Positions 1 to 9,432 of a DNA stretch of 45,078 bases are shown piece by piece (within the stretch, counting starts at the first letter, position 1; each line of letters opens with the position of its first letter). The notes under the pieces are model-generated. The model ran no database searches and was not told the origin of the DNA. It saw nothing but the letters and a program-made list of their open reading frames with translations. Origin of the DNA: Phenylobacterium sp. (lineage in GTDB: Bacteria; Pseudomonadota; Alphaproteobacteria; Caulobacterales; Caulobacteraceae). The translations under genes and the position numbers were made by a program. Location: the NCBI RefSeq assembly GCF_013822795.1, contig NZ_PNLB01000028.1, positions 1 through 45,078 of the forward strand, in the 5' to 3' direction.

Positions 1-60
1 GGATCGCGGCGCGGCGCAAGCGAAAGTTTTCGAAATCGGCGCGAGCCGTCGCGCGATCGC

Positions 61-486
61 TTAGGCGGGACGCCTGAGCCGTTGCCGCCAGCCGACGATC
101 GCCCCGACCAGCAGGCAGATGACGATCCCAAGGAAATTCAGGTTGTTGATCCAGGCATAGAGCACGTCGACCGGGCGCGACGTGACGATGTAAAACGCGT
201 GCAGGCTGAACTGCACGGCATAGAGCAGCATCACCCCGCCGAGCCAGAAGCTGGCGAAGCTGACGGTGATGATCAGCAGGCTGATGGCGGTCAGGCCGTC
301 CAGGGTCAGGCGCGCCAAGGCCTGCGCCGAGTCCGGCAGGAGCAGGCCGCTGATAATGGACAAGACAACGTTGGCGCCGACGACGGCGCCGCCGACTCTC
401 TCGGCGAAGGTGCCCTTCCAGAGGGCCAGCAGCGAGATCCCCAAGGTGAGGGCGATCAGGCCAAGAACGATCGGTGATGTCGGCAT
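61..486 (-). CDS. Small multi-pass membrane protein, unknown function
   Basis: Predicted 141-residue inner-membrane protein with four hydrophobic segments (about residues 5-23, 33-50, 63-95 and 115-133) and short polar loops, ending in an arginine-rich tail that should be cytoplasmic. I do not recognise the family. The only early ATG is at 486. It follows a perfect 12-bp inverted repeat whose 3' arm carries the only plausible Shine-Dalgarno (AGGGG), so its translation may depend on RNA structure. It lies downstream of, and on the same strand as, the 551-886 gene (64 bp apart), so the two could share a transcript. The third-position GC fits the host. Confidence 0.7.
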   Translation of the reverse strand: MPTSPIVLGLIALTLGISLLALWKGTFAERVGGAVVGANVVLSIISGLLLPDSAQALARLTLDGLTAISLLIITVSFASFWLGGVMLLYAVQFSLHAFYIVTSRPVDVLYAWINNLNFLGIVICLLVGAIVGWRQRLRRPA

Positions 487-490
487 AGCA

Positions 491-520
491 CTGCGCCCCT
501 AACTCGCATTAGGGGCGCAG
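491..520 (-). promoter_or_regulatory. Perfect hairpin overlapping the Shine-Dalgarno of the 61-486 gene
   Basis: The 12-base arm CTGCGCCCCTAA (491-502) is exactly complementary to 509-520, leaving a 6-base loop. Read on the minus strand, the 3' arm contains AGGGG about 10 bases before the ATG at 486, the best SD candidate. There is no U-run after the stem, so it does not look like an ordinary intrinsic terminator of the upstream gene. It may act as a translational switch, a transcript stabiliser, or a weak terminator between the two minus-strand genes. Confidence 0.5.
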
Positions 521-550
521 CACCAGTTAATCTATTGCAACCAAATCGGC

Positions 551-886
551 TCAGCCGACTTCGCGCATCGCCGTCACGGTCTCACGCTTCCGCATCGCCG
601 GCTTGTCCATGTAGCCGAGCTTGGTGCGGATGCCGAGGCGCAGCTGGGCTTCCGCCAGCTCGTTGTGCGCTCCGACCATGGCGCTCCGGGCTTCTCCCAG
701 GGCCTTGATGGCTTCCACCATCTTCACCTGCACGTCGTCAGCGAAGACGAGCGAGGCGTTAACTTCCGAGCGGGCCTTCAGCAGATCCGCCAGCAGTTCC
801 GTGGCTTCGACCATGGCCTGGTCAACCGCCGCTTCCGTCGAGAACAACTTGGTCGCGACACGCTGCGCGACAAACGCCTTTTCCAT
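551..886 (-). CDS. Small helical protein, unknown function
   Basis: A 111-residue, Ala/Glu/Leu-rich, mostly alpha-helical soluble protein with no signal peptide or membrane segment. The composition resembles small coiled-coil or phasin-like proteins, but I cannot assign a family. The start chosen is the ATG at 886, with a strong GGAGGGG a few bases upstream. The upstream in-frame extension to 946 would run through that SD and is unlikely. The gene is divergent from the hybrid kinase at 1100, with a 213-bp shared upstream region containing a CtrA-box-like sequence. It could be co-transcribed with the membrane protein at 61-486. Confidence 0.75.
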   Translation of the reverse strand: MEKAFVAQRVATKLFSTEAAVDQAMVEATELLADLLKARSEVNASLVFADDVQVKMVEAIKALGEARSAMVGAHNELAEAQLRLGIRTKLGYMDKPAMRKRETVTAMREVG

Positions 887-952
887 GGGAACCCCTCCGA
901 GGAAATTAACCAACTCCGTCAAGGTAAACCGGAGGTTAAATTCCACCTAGGA

Positions 953-980
953 GATTCATGTTCTGTTAACCACGATTTTA
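953..980. promoter_or_regulatory. CtrA-box-like site next to a GANTC (CcrM) site
   Basis: TTAA at 966-969 and TTTA at 977-980 are separated by exactly seven bases. This is one mismatch from the Caulobacterales CtrA consensus TTAA-N7-TTAA. A GATTC at 953-957 fits the CcrM methylation motif GANTC. Both lie in the divergent region between the 886 and 1100 starts. The match is imperfect and the motif is short, so this is only a candidate for cell-cycle control of the kinase or the small helical protein. Confidence 0.35.
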
Positions 981-1099
981 TCGCTCGACGGTTGTGATCG
1001 TGTCTTTGGCGCCACAGTTCGCGCCTTGAGCGAGCCGTCTGGAAGCGAACCGTTAGGAGAATTCGCCTAAATCGAGAGCTCGGATGAAGCCCGGGCTCC

Positions 1100-3004
1100 A
1101 TGACTGACCAGCCTCGCACCACCGTCTCTCGGCCCCAGATGACCTTCCACGCGCGCGTGGCGGGTGTGGCCCTGATCACGACTGTCGTCGTCCTGGTGGC
1201 CGCTTGCCTGACGTTCATGCTGCAACAGTGGGCCGTAGCCCGCGAGCAGAACCACCAGGCCCACCGCGCGCTGTCCGAGGTCGTGGCCCGCGCCGCGGCG
1301 CCGGCGCTGGCCGACAAGGACCGTGAAAGCGCAAGGCGCTCCATTGCTACGCTCGGCAGCGATGGCAGCGTCACCTTGGCGGTGCTGAAGAACGCATCGG
1401 GCGAGACGATCGCGCGGTTCGAACGGCCCGAGCCGATGACGTCCGAGTCCTTCGAGGTGATCGCCACCCCGGTGATGGCCCAAGGCCGCAAGGTCGGCGA
1501 ACTCAGTCTGACCTTCGAGACCCCCGCCCTCACCGCCCTGCTGCCGCAGTTCGTCGCGCTGACCCTGGCGCTGCTGTTCGGCGGCGTCGGCGTGGCGCTG
1601 TTCCTGGCCCGCGGACTCGCCTCTCGGGTGATCGCGCCCGTGCTCAAGCTTTCTGAAGCGATGCATGGCGTCGCCGCCAGCGGCCGCTTCACGCCCGTCG
1701 AGGTTGAGGCTGACGACGCTCTTTTCCGCAGTCTCACCGACAGCTTCAACCACTTATTGGCGAAGCTCGACGAGCGCGAACAAGCGCTGCAGCGGACGCT
1801 GCGCGAACTGGTCGAGGCGCGTGATGCGGCCAACGCCGCCAACGTGCTGAAGTCGCAATTCCTGGCCAATATGAGCCACGAGATCCGCACCCCGCTGAAC
1901 GGCGTGCTGGCCATGGCCGAAGTCATGTCGATGGGCGACCTGACCCAGGTGCAGCGCGAACGGCTGGACGTGATCCGCCAGTCGGGCGGCCTGCTGCTGG
2001 CGGTGCTCAACGACGTGCTGGATCTCTCGAAGATCGAGGCTGGTAAGCTGACCCTGCTGGTCGACGACTTCGACCTCGAAGCCGCCGTCGCCCCGACCCG
2101 CGACTCCTTCTCGGTGATCGCCCAGGGCAAGGGGCTGGACTTCAAGGTCGAGGTTGCTGAGGAGGCGCGCGGCGCCTGGCGCGGCGACGCCGACCGCATC
2201 CGGCAGATCGTCGGCAACCTCTTGTCCAACGCCGTCAAGTTCACCCTGCAAGGCGAGGTCAGCGCCAGCTTCGATGTCGGCCCGTCGGGCGTTCTGCGCC
2301 TGGTGGTCCGCGACAGCGGCGTCGGCATCGCCACCGAAAAGCAGGCCGGGCTGTTCGAGAAGTTCACCCAGGCCGACAACTCCGCGACCCGCCGCTTCGG
2401 CGGGACGGGCCTGGGCCTGGCCATCTGCCGCGAGTTGACCCAGATGATGGGCGGCGTGATCAGCGTCGAGAGCCGCGAGGGCCAGGGCTCGGTCTTCACG
2501 GTCGAGCTGCCGCTGGAACGCGGCGAGTTGGCCTTCGAGACCCCGATCGCGCCGCAGCCCGCGGAAGAGACCGACGAAGGCGCTCTGCGCCTGCTGGCCG
2601 CCGAGGACAACCCGACCAACCAGCAGGTGCTGGCCGCGGTCATGGGCTCGCTCGGCATCGACATCGACATCGTCGCCAACGGCCGCCTGGCGTTCGAGGC
2701 CTGGCGCGACGGCGCCTACGACCTGATCCTGATGGACATCCAGATGCCGGTCATGGACGGCATCGATTCCGCCCGTGCGATCCGCACCGCCGAGCGCGAG
2801 GCCGGCCGCCCGCGCACCCCGATCGTCGCCCTGACCGCCAACGCCCTGTCGCACCAGGTCGAAGAGTACCTGGCCGCCGGCATGGACGGCCACGTCGCCA
2901 AGCCGATCGAGATCGCCAAGCTCTATGAGGCGATCAGCCGAGCCCTGACCGAGGCCGCTGCGGCGGGCGTCAGCAGCGCCGGCGGGGCCGTCGCCGCGGC
3001 CTGA
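1100..3004 (+). CDS. Hybrid sensor histidine kinase with C-terminal receiver domain
   Basis: A 634-residue membrane sensor kinase. TM1 is at about 20-43, followed by an extracytoplasmic sensing region (44-148), TM2 (about 149-171), a HAMP-like linker and coiled coil (172-250), a HisKA domain with the H-box SHEIRTPLNG (phospho-acceptor His260), an HATPase_c domain with N-box (NLLSNAVKF, 373-381), G1 (DSGVGI), F-box and G2 (GGTGLGL), and a receiver domain from about 497 with acidic residues E502/D503, phospho-Asp546, T579 and K601. All catalytic residues are present. The His-to-Asp relay is probably intramolecular and then passes to an unlinked Hpt protein, because no Hpt or separate regulator is adjacent. 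The input signal is unknown. The upstream region carries a CtrA-box-like site. Confidence 0.93.
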   Translation: MTDQPRTTVSRPQMTFHARVAGVALITTVVVLVAACLTFMLQQWAVAREQNHQAHRALSEVVARAAAPALADKDRESARRSIATLGSDGSVTLAVLKNASGETIARFERPEPMTSESFEVIATPVMAQGRKVGELSLTFETPALTALLPQFVALTLALLFGGVGVALFLARGLASRVIAPVLKLSEAMHGVAASGRFTPVEVEADDALFRSLTDSFNHLLAKLDEREQALQRTLRELVEARDAANAANVLKSQFLANMSHEIRTPLNGVLAMAEVMSMGDLTQVQRERLDVIRQSGGLLLAVLNDVLDLSKIEAGKLTLLVDDFDLEAAVAPTRDSFSVIAQGKGLDFKVEVAEEARGAWRGDADRIRQIVGNLLSNAVKFTLQGEVSASFDVGPSGVLRLVVRDSGVGIATEKQAGLFEKFTQADNSATRRFGGTGLGLAICRELTQMMGGVISVESREGQGSVFTVELPLERGELAFETPIAPQPAEETDEGALRLLAAEDNPTNQQVLAAVMGSLGIDIDIVANGRLAFEAWRDGAYDLILMDIQMPVMDGIDSARAIRTAEREAGRPRTPIVALTANALSHQVEEYLAAGMDGHVAKPIEIAKLYEAISRALTEAAAAGVSSAGGAVAAA

Positions 3005-3120
3005 CCGCGCCCCCTTCCTGAACGACAGACAACGGCGGCCTCAGACGCGTTTCAGGTCGCCGATGGTCTTCTGCTCGTCAACGTCGCTTCCCGCGACGCG
3101 GATGTCCCAGGAGGACCGTC

Positions 3121-3489
3121 ATGAAAAAGCTCGTTCTGGCCCTGACCGCGGCCTCCGCCCTGGCCGCCGCCGCCGTTCCCGCCGCAGCCCAGCCGTACGG
3201 CGGTTACGACCGCCATGACCGGCCCCAGCGCTACGACAATGACCGCGCCGACCGCCTGATGTGGCGTATCGACCGCGCCGAGCGCATCGGCTCGCTGAAC
3301 TCCGGCGCCGCCGGCTGGCTGCGCCGTGAGGTGAGCAACACCGAACGTCTGGCCTGGCGCTACAGCCGCGACGGCTTCAGCCAATGGGAACGTCAGGACA
3401 TCGACCGCCGCTATGACCAGCTGGCGCGCCGCATCGACCGCGACGACCGCCGCTATGGCTACGGATACGGCCCGGACTACCGCCGCTAA
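3121..3489 (+). CDS. Small secreted Arg/Asp/Tyr-rich protein
   Basis: A 122-residue protein beginning MKKLVLALTAASALAAAA, a clear Sec signal peptide cut near an AQP (about residue 23). The mature part is rich in Arg, Asp and Tyr with repeated IDR/RYD motifs and ends in a Tyr/Gly-rich tail. It is likely periplasmic. I see no enzymatic motif and would call it a hypothetical exported protein. The start has a strong AGGAGG just upstream. It sits 116 bp downstream of the hybrid kinase on the same strand and is followed by two stem-loops, so it may be a separate monocistronic unit or the end of the kinase transcript. Confidence 0.85.
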   Translation: MKKLVLALTAASALAAAAVPAAAQPYGGYDRHDRPQRYDNDRADRLMWRIDRAERIGSLNSGAAGWLRREVSNTERLAWRYSRDGFSQWERQDIDRRYDQLARRIDRDDRRYGYGYGPDYRR

Positions 3490-3491
3490 GG

Positions 3492-3538
3492 CTGGTGCTT
3501 GAAACACCAGAAGGGGCGGCCGCACGGCCGCCCCTTTT
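3492..3538 (+). terminator. Tandem stem-loops, probable intrinsic terminator
   Basis: The first hairpin pairs CTGGTG (3492-3497) with CACCAG (3505-3510). The second is a 12-bp perfect inverted repeat, AAGGGGCGGCCG (3511-3522) with 3525-3536, a very short loop, and a TTTT end (3535-3538). It lies 3-50 bp after the stop of the secreted protein gene. Confidence 0.7.
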
Positions 3539-3585
3539 CGCATGCGCTGGGGCGCGCCAGACTGTCCGCCCCGGGGGAGAACCGC

Positions 3586-4028
3586 ATGGCCTACGAGATC
3601 AGTCACGAGGACGGCGTCTGCATCAGCGACGATCCGCAACGCTTCGACGTCGAGCGGGCGCACGGCTGGATCGGTGGTCAGAGCTATTGGGCCCAGGGCA
3701 TCCCGGAAGCCACCTTCCGCGCCGCCGTCGCCAACAGCCTGACGGTCGGCGCTTACGACGCCGGTGGAGCGATGACCGCGATGGCCCGCGTCGTAACCGA
3801 CCGGGCGACGTTCGGCTGGATCTGCGACGTGTTCGTCGACAAAGCCGCCCGCGGGCAGGGCCTCGGCAAGCGGTGATGGCCTACCTGAAGGCTCATCCCG
3901 ACCTGCAGGGCTTCCGTCGCCTGCATCTGGCGACCCGCGACGCCCACGGCCTCTACGGCCAGTTCGGTTTCGTCCCGCTGACCGGCGCCGACCGCTGGAT
4001 GGAGATCCGCGGCCCCGGCTACCTCTAG
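3586..4028 (+). pseudogene. GNAT-family N-acetyltransferase interrupted by a frameshift
   Basis: The first frame (3586-3876) encodes 96 residues ending in the acetyl-CoA binding motif A (VFVDKAARGQGLGKR) and then stops at TGA (3874-3876). The rest of the fold, YLKAHPDLQGFRRLHLATRD...GLYGQFGFVPL, continues in another frame to 4028. Adding one base near 3870-3874 restores a 147-residue GNAT. The break is therefore a one-base deletion, a sequencing error, or a split gene. The TGA overlaps an ATG (TGATG), so the second piece could be reinitiated. The second frame ends at CTAG, which also contains the stop of the convergent 4025-4600 gene. The substrate is unknown. Confidence 0.8.
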
Positions 4029-4600
4029 GCGTCCAGGATCGACAGTTCCGGCCAGCGCTTCTGGGCCGCCTGCGCCGTGCGCAGGAAGCCGCCGGTCACG
4101 CGGCTCGGATTGGGCCGCAGGCGCATCGAAAACAGGTCCTCGAGCCCGAACGGGGCATGGACGCTCAGCCGGTCGTCTTCCTCCAGCCGCACACCGACCG
4201 CGAACACCGTCGACGTGAACCGCGACAAGGCCTGAGTGCTCGAGGTCAGCGGCTCGTACGGCTCGCCGAACTTCTGCTCGAACCACAGGTGCACGCGAGC
4301 CTGGTTGCGAACCTCGACCATTTCCTGGAACGGCGGCTCGAAGGCGGCGGCGACCTGGCGGATCACCACGTCCTCGGCCTCATAGGAGGTGTCGGACGCA
4401 TCGAAATAGCCGAGGTCGTAGTCCTTGATCCCGTAGTCGGGGTCGCGGCCGGTCAGATGGTTCAGCACCGGCTGGTAGACCGCGCCTGAAAACACCAGCC
4501 AGTCCGGCAAGTTCAGGCCGCGCACCGTGGTCAGCACGTGCATCAGGCTGGGGGTGGCGCGGACGATGGCCTCGAGCCGGCCGGCGAGATCCTCGCTCAT
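4025..4600 (-). CDS. Nucleotidyltransferase-like protein (DUF925/NTP_transf_6 family)
   Basis: A 191-residue protein matching the NTP_transf_6 family (PF06042). It has LVFSGAVYQPVLNHLTG in place of the usual G-S/A-vyqtvwN start of the nucleotidyltransferase fold, then the acidic pair GIKDYDLGYFD (about residues 57-67), and the conserved VRNQARVHLWFEQKFG and FAVGVRLE segments. Family members are predicted transferases with no established substrate. The ATG overlaps the thiD stop (ATGA, 4597-4600), so it is translationally coupled to thiD. It may act on a nucleotide-like or vitamin-related substrate, but that link is only contextual. It converges with the frameshifted GNAT, sharing CTAG. Confidence 0.85.
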   Translation of the reverse strand: MSEDLAGRLEAIVRATPSLMHVLTTVRGLNLPDWLVFSGAVYQPVLNHLTGRDPDYGIKDYDLGYFDASDTSYEAEDVVIRQVAAAFEPPFQEMVEVRNQARVHLWFEQKFGEPYEPLTSSTQALSRFTSTVFAVGVRLEEDDRLSVHAPFGLEDLFSMRLRPNPSRVTGGFLRTAQAAQKRWPELSILDA

Positions 4601-5400
4601 TTGTCCCCCCGCAACATCCAGGCGTGATCCAGGGGACCATGACCGCCGCCGAGACCCGGCGCGGCGCGCATCGCCGCATGAACATAGGCCCAGGCGCGCG
4701 CCACCGCCTCGCTCAGCGGCAGGCCTTGCGACAGGCCGGCGGCGCAGGCCGAGGCTAGAGTGCAGCCCGTGCCGTGGGTGTGGCGGGTGTGGATGCGTTC
4801 GCCCTCGTAGGTGGTCTCGCCCTGCGGCGTCAGCAGCACGTCGGTGACCATCTCACCGGGCACATGGCCGCCCTTCATCAGCACCGCGCGGGCGCCGAGC
4901 TTCAGCAGCGCCTCGCCGACCCGGCGCTGGTCGTCCAGGCTCTCGACCGCGAGGCCGGTCAGGGTTTGAGCCTCAGGCGCGTTGGGCGTCAGCAGCGCCG
5001 CGCGCGGGATCATCAGGCTTCGCACCGCGTCCACCGCCTCGGGCGCCAGCAGGTTCGAGCCGCCCTTGGCGACCATGACCGGATCGACGACCGCCGGAGC
5101 TGTCGTGCTGTCGAGAATCCGGGCCACGGTCTCGACCATCGCCACGTCCCCCAGCATGCCGGTCTTGATCGCGTCGGCGCCGATGTCGTCCAGCACCGCC
5201 CGGGCCTGGGCCTCGACCACCTGGACCGGGATCGGGTGGACGCCGGTGACGCCCAGGGTGTTCTGCACCGTCACCGCGGTGATCGCCGTCGCCGCATAGG
5301 CGCCCAGCATGGTCACGGTCTTGATGTCGGCCTGGATCCCGGCGCCGCCGCCCGAATCCGAACCCGCGATGATCAGCACTCGGCCCAAGGTCTCGCTCAT
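4597..5400 (-). CDS. thiD: Hydroxymethylpyrimidine/phosphomethylpyrimidine kinase
   Basis: A 267-residue ribokinase-fold enzyme that phosphorylates HMP and then HMP-phosphate in thiamine synthesis. Visible motifs are the N-terminal IIAGSDSGGGAGIQAD substrate-binding loop (about 10-25), the conserved VDPVMVAKGGSNLL, LLTPNAPEAQTLTG, and the C-terminal anion-hole motif HGTGCTLASA with its catalytic-type cysteine. The ATG at 5400 was chosen because family members begin just before the RVLIIAGSD strand. An upstream GTG (5457) would add 19 residues, and neither start has a convincing SD. It is the first gene of a two-gene unit with the downstream nucleotidyltransferase-like gene. No TPP riboswitch was recognised upstream. 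Confidence 0.93.
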   Translation of the reverse strand: MSETLGRVLIIAGSDSGGGAGIQADIKTVTMLGAYAATAITAVTVQNTLGVTGVHPIPVQVVEAQARAVLDDIGADAIKTGMLGDVAMVETVARILDSTTAPAVVDPVMVAKGGSNLLAPEAVDAVRSLMIPRAALLTPNAPEAQTLTGLAVESLDDQRRVGEALLKLGARAVLMKGGHVPGEMVTDVLLTPQGETTYEGERIHTRHTHGTGCTLASACAAGLSQGLPLSEAVARAWAYVHAAMRAAPGLGGGHGPLDHAWMLRGDK

Positions 5401-5495
5401 GGCCAGGAGGTAGCGCGAGCGCGCGGCGAATGCATCGGGATTTGCGCGGCTGTCCACTGTGGCGCTTTCGCTCAGCCGCCTGCTAACTTGCCGCC

Positions 5496-6230
5496 ATGAA
5501 AGTCGCCCTCGTCACCGGGGCCGGCTCCGGGATCGGCCGCGCCAGCGCCCTCGCCCTCGGAGCAGCCGGCTATTCGCTCGTCCTTGTCGGCCGCCGCGCC
5601 GACAAGCTGGAGGAAACCGCCGCAGCCCTGCCGGGCGAGGCCCTGATCCAGGCGACAGACATCGCCGACGAGGCCGCCGTCGACGCCGCGTTCGAGGCGA
5701 CGCGCGCCCGCTTCGGGCGGCTGGACGTGCTGTTCAACAACGCCGGCGTCTCAGCCGGCGGGCGGTTGGAAGACCTGTCGCTGGACGCCTGGAAGCGGGT
5801 GGTCGACGCCAACCTGACGGGCGCCTTCCTCTGCACGCGAGCGGCGTTCCGGCTGATGAAGGCGCAGGAGCCGCACGGCGGGCGGATCATCAACAACGGC
5901 TCGATCTCGGCCCACGCGCCGCGGCCCTATTCGGTCGCCTACACCGCCACCAAGCATGCGATCACTGGCCTGACCCGCTCGGCCTCGCTCGAGGGCCGCG
6001 CCTACGACATCGCCTGCGGCCAGATCGACATCGGCAACGCCGCCACCGAAATGACGCTGGCCATGGCCAAGGGCGTGCCGCAGGCCGACGGCTCGTTCGC
6101 GCCCGAGCCGCTGATGGACGTGAAGGCCGTGGCCGATGCGGTGGTGTTCATGGCCGGCCTGCCGCTGGACGCCAATGTCCAGTTCATGACCGTCATGGCG
6201 ACCAAGATGCCGTTCGTCGGCCGCGGCTAA
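5496..6230 (+). CDS. SDR-family NAD(P)-dependent oxidoreductase
   Basis: A 244-residue classical short-chain dehydrogenase. It has the cofactor-binding TGAGSGIG (7-14), an RRADK stretch after beta-2 that hints at NADP preference, NNAG (about 86-89), the catalytic Ser in NNGSIS and the Tyr/Lys pair in YSVAYTATK. The C-terminal part is less conserved, and the usual PG segment after the active site is replaced by GQIDIGNA. The substrate cannot be told from sequence. It is divergent from thiD (95 bp apart) and converges with folP with a 4-bp overlap of the ends. Confidence 0.9.
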   Translation: MKVALVTGAGSGIGRASALALGAAGYSLVLVGRRADKLEETAAALPGEALIQATDIADEAAVDAAFEATRARFGRLDVLFNNAGVSAGGRLEDLSLDAWKRVVDANLTGAFLCTRAAFRLMKAQEPHGGRIINNGSISAHAPRPYSVAYTATKHAITGLTRSASLEGRAYDIACGQIDIGNAATEMTLAMAKGVPQADGSFAPEPLMDVKAVADAVVFMAGLPLDANVQFMTVMATKMPFVGRG

Positions 6231-7039
6231 CGCGCCGCAGCCACGGCGCTCCAGACCTTCAGAGCCTGCACGGTCTCGGCGACGTCGTGGACGCGCAGCA
6301 CGCCCGCGCCGCGTTCGACGCCGGCCAGGGCCGCGGCCAGCGATCCGGGCAGCCGCCCGTCCAGCGCCGCGCCGCCGGCCGGGTCCAGCGCGGCGATGAA
6401 GCGCTTGCGGCTGACGCCCAGCAACACGGGGAAGCCTAGCGCCGCCACCGCGTCGAGGCGGGCGATGAGCGCCAGGTTGTGCTCGGGCCGCTTGCCGAAG
6501 CCGACCCCGGGATCGAGCCAGATCTTCTCGCGCGCCACCCCCGCCGCCATCGCCGCTTCCGCCCGCTCGGCCAGGAAGCCGCAGACCTCGGCCACGACGT
6601 CGTCGTACTGCGGATCGGCCTGCATGGTGCGCGGCTCGCCGCGCATGTGCATCAGTACGAGGTCGCAACCGAGCTCGGCGGCGACCTGCGGCGCGTCGGG
6701 CGCGTAGCGCAGGGCGGCGACGTCGTTCCAGATATCAGCGCCGGCCGCGACCGCGGCCCGGGCGACCTGCGGCTTCATGGTGTCGATCGAGATGGCGACC
6801 GAGCTCTCGGCGCGGATCGCCGCGATCAGCGGCACGGCGCGGGCGATCTCATCCTCGGCCGAGACCGGCTCCGAGCCCGGCCGCGTCGACTCCGCACCGA
6901 TGTCGAGGATGTCGGCGCCTTCGGCGATCAGCCGGCGCGCGTGGGTCAGGGCGGCGTCCGGATCCAGAAAGCGCCCGCCGTCCGAGAAGCTGTCGGGGGT
7001 GACGTTGACGATCCCCATGACCTTCACCGAACCGGGCAT
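6227..7039 (-). CDS. folP: Dihydropteroate synthase
   Basis: A 270-residue TIM-barrel enzyme joining p-aminobenzoate to dihydropterin pyrophosphate in folate synthesis; it is the target of sulfonamides. The signature motifs are all present: GIVNVTPDSFSDGGRF near the start, DIGAESTRPGS, the SIDT strand, WNDVAALR, LMHMRGEPRTMQ, DPGVGFGK and GVSRKRF. The ATG at 7039 is preceded by GAGGA at good spacing, and the alternative at 7069 adds ten unconserved residues. It follows ftsH on the same strand, as in many proteobacteria, separated by a stem-loop. Confidence 0.95.
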   Translation of the reverse strand: MPGSVKVMGIVNVTPDSFSDGGRFLDPDAALTHARRLIAEGADILDIGAESTRPGSEPVSAEDEIARAVPLIAAIRAESSVAISIDTMKPQVARAAVAAGADIWNDVAALRYAPDAPQVAAELGCDLVLMHMRGEPRTMQADPQYDDVVAEVCGFLAERAEAAMAAGVAREKIWLDPGVGFGKRPEHNLALIARLDAVAALGFPVLLGVSRKRFIAALDPAGGAALDGRLPGSLAAALAGVERGAGVLRVHDVAETVQALKVWSAVAAAR

Positions 7040-7069
7040 GGGCGGATTTCCTCGTGGCGCAGACAGCAA

Positions 7070-7102
7070 GACGCCCTCCTGGCGCGGGGCCGGGAGGGCG
7101 TC
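7070..7102 (-). terminator. Stem-loop between ftsH and folP
   Basis: GACGCCCTCC (7070-7079) pairs perfectly with 7093-7102 across a 13-base GC-rich loop, in the 87-bp gap between ftsH and folP. Only a weak T-rich stretch (TTGCTGTCT) follows on the minus strand. It may act as a partial terminator that lowers folP expression relative to ftsH. Confidence 0.5.
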
Positions 7103-7126
7103 AAGGTCGTTAGGTCTGGACCAGCC

Positions 7127-9004
<1,878 letters not shown>

Positions 9005-9140
9005 GACGCGCCTTCGTGAAAAGTGTCTCTCAAAGCCCACTGTAGGTGGGAGTGGCCAGGGGCACTAGCAAGCCTCGTGCCGCGCGACCGAATATCGCGG
9101 TTCGTTGAACGAGCTTGGCCAGGCCCAAATCCAGACATGC

Positions 9141-9169
9141 AAAGGGCCGCGCAGTCTCCCGCGCGGCCC
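9141..9169 (-). terminator. Probable intrinsic terminator of rpsU
   Basis: GGGCCGCGC (9144-9152) pairs with GCGCGGCCC (9161-9169) across an 8-base loop. On the minus strand the stem is followed by TTTG. It lies 30-58 bp beyond the rpsU stop, so it should separate rpsU from ftsH. Confidence 0.7.
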
Positions 9170-9198
9170 CCCACACTTAGGCTTAAAGCCTTAATTTC

Positions 9199-9432
9199 TT
9201 ACCGGCTCGGCTTCTTCGGCGCGGCGATCAGGCCTTCGCGTTGAGCGCGCTTGCGGGCCAGCTTGCGCGCGCGGCGCACAGCTTCGGCCTTTTGACGAGC
9301 GCGCTTTTCGCTCGGCTTTTCATAGTGCACGTGCCGCTTCATTTCGCGGAACGAGCCCTCGCGCTGCATCTTCTTCTTCAGCGCCTTGAGGGCCTGATCG
9401 ACGTTGTTGTCGCGGACGAAAATCTGAACCAG
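9199..9432 (-). CDS. rpsU: 30S ribosomal protein S21
   Basis: A 77-residue, very basic small-subunit protein. The stretch VQIFVRDNNVDQALKALKKK and the following REGSFREMKRHVHYEKPSEKRARQKAEAVRRARKLARK are diagnostic of bS21. The residue where family members have their initiating Met (MVQ...) is encoded here by CTG (9430-9432), with AGGAG eight bases upstream. The first standard start in frame is a GTG at 9450, which would add six unconserved residues (IGERPL) and overlap that SD. I therefore place the start at the CTG. The gene is divergent from the COQ9-family gene and followed by a good terminator. Confidence 0.93.
   Translation of the reverse strand: MVQIFVRDNNVDQALKALKKKMQREGSFREMKRHVHYEKPSEKRARQKAEAVRRARKLARKRAQREGLIAAPKKPSR

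Noticed and set aside
921..935. TTGACGG on the minus strand before the small helical protein gene (a Caulobacter-type -35)
   Set aside because: The distance to the SD leaves no room for a -10 and leader; any start of transcription would fall inside or after the SD.
919..2679. A 586-codon Ser/Arg-rich frame opposite the hybrid kinase
   Set aside because: The kinase has all catalytic motifs in its own frame; the mirror frame is compositionally biased.
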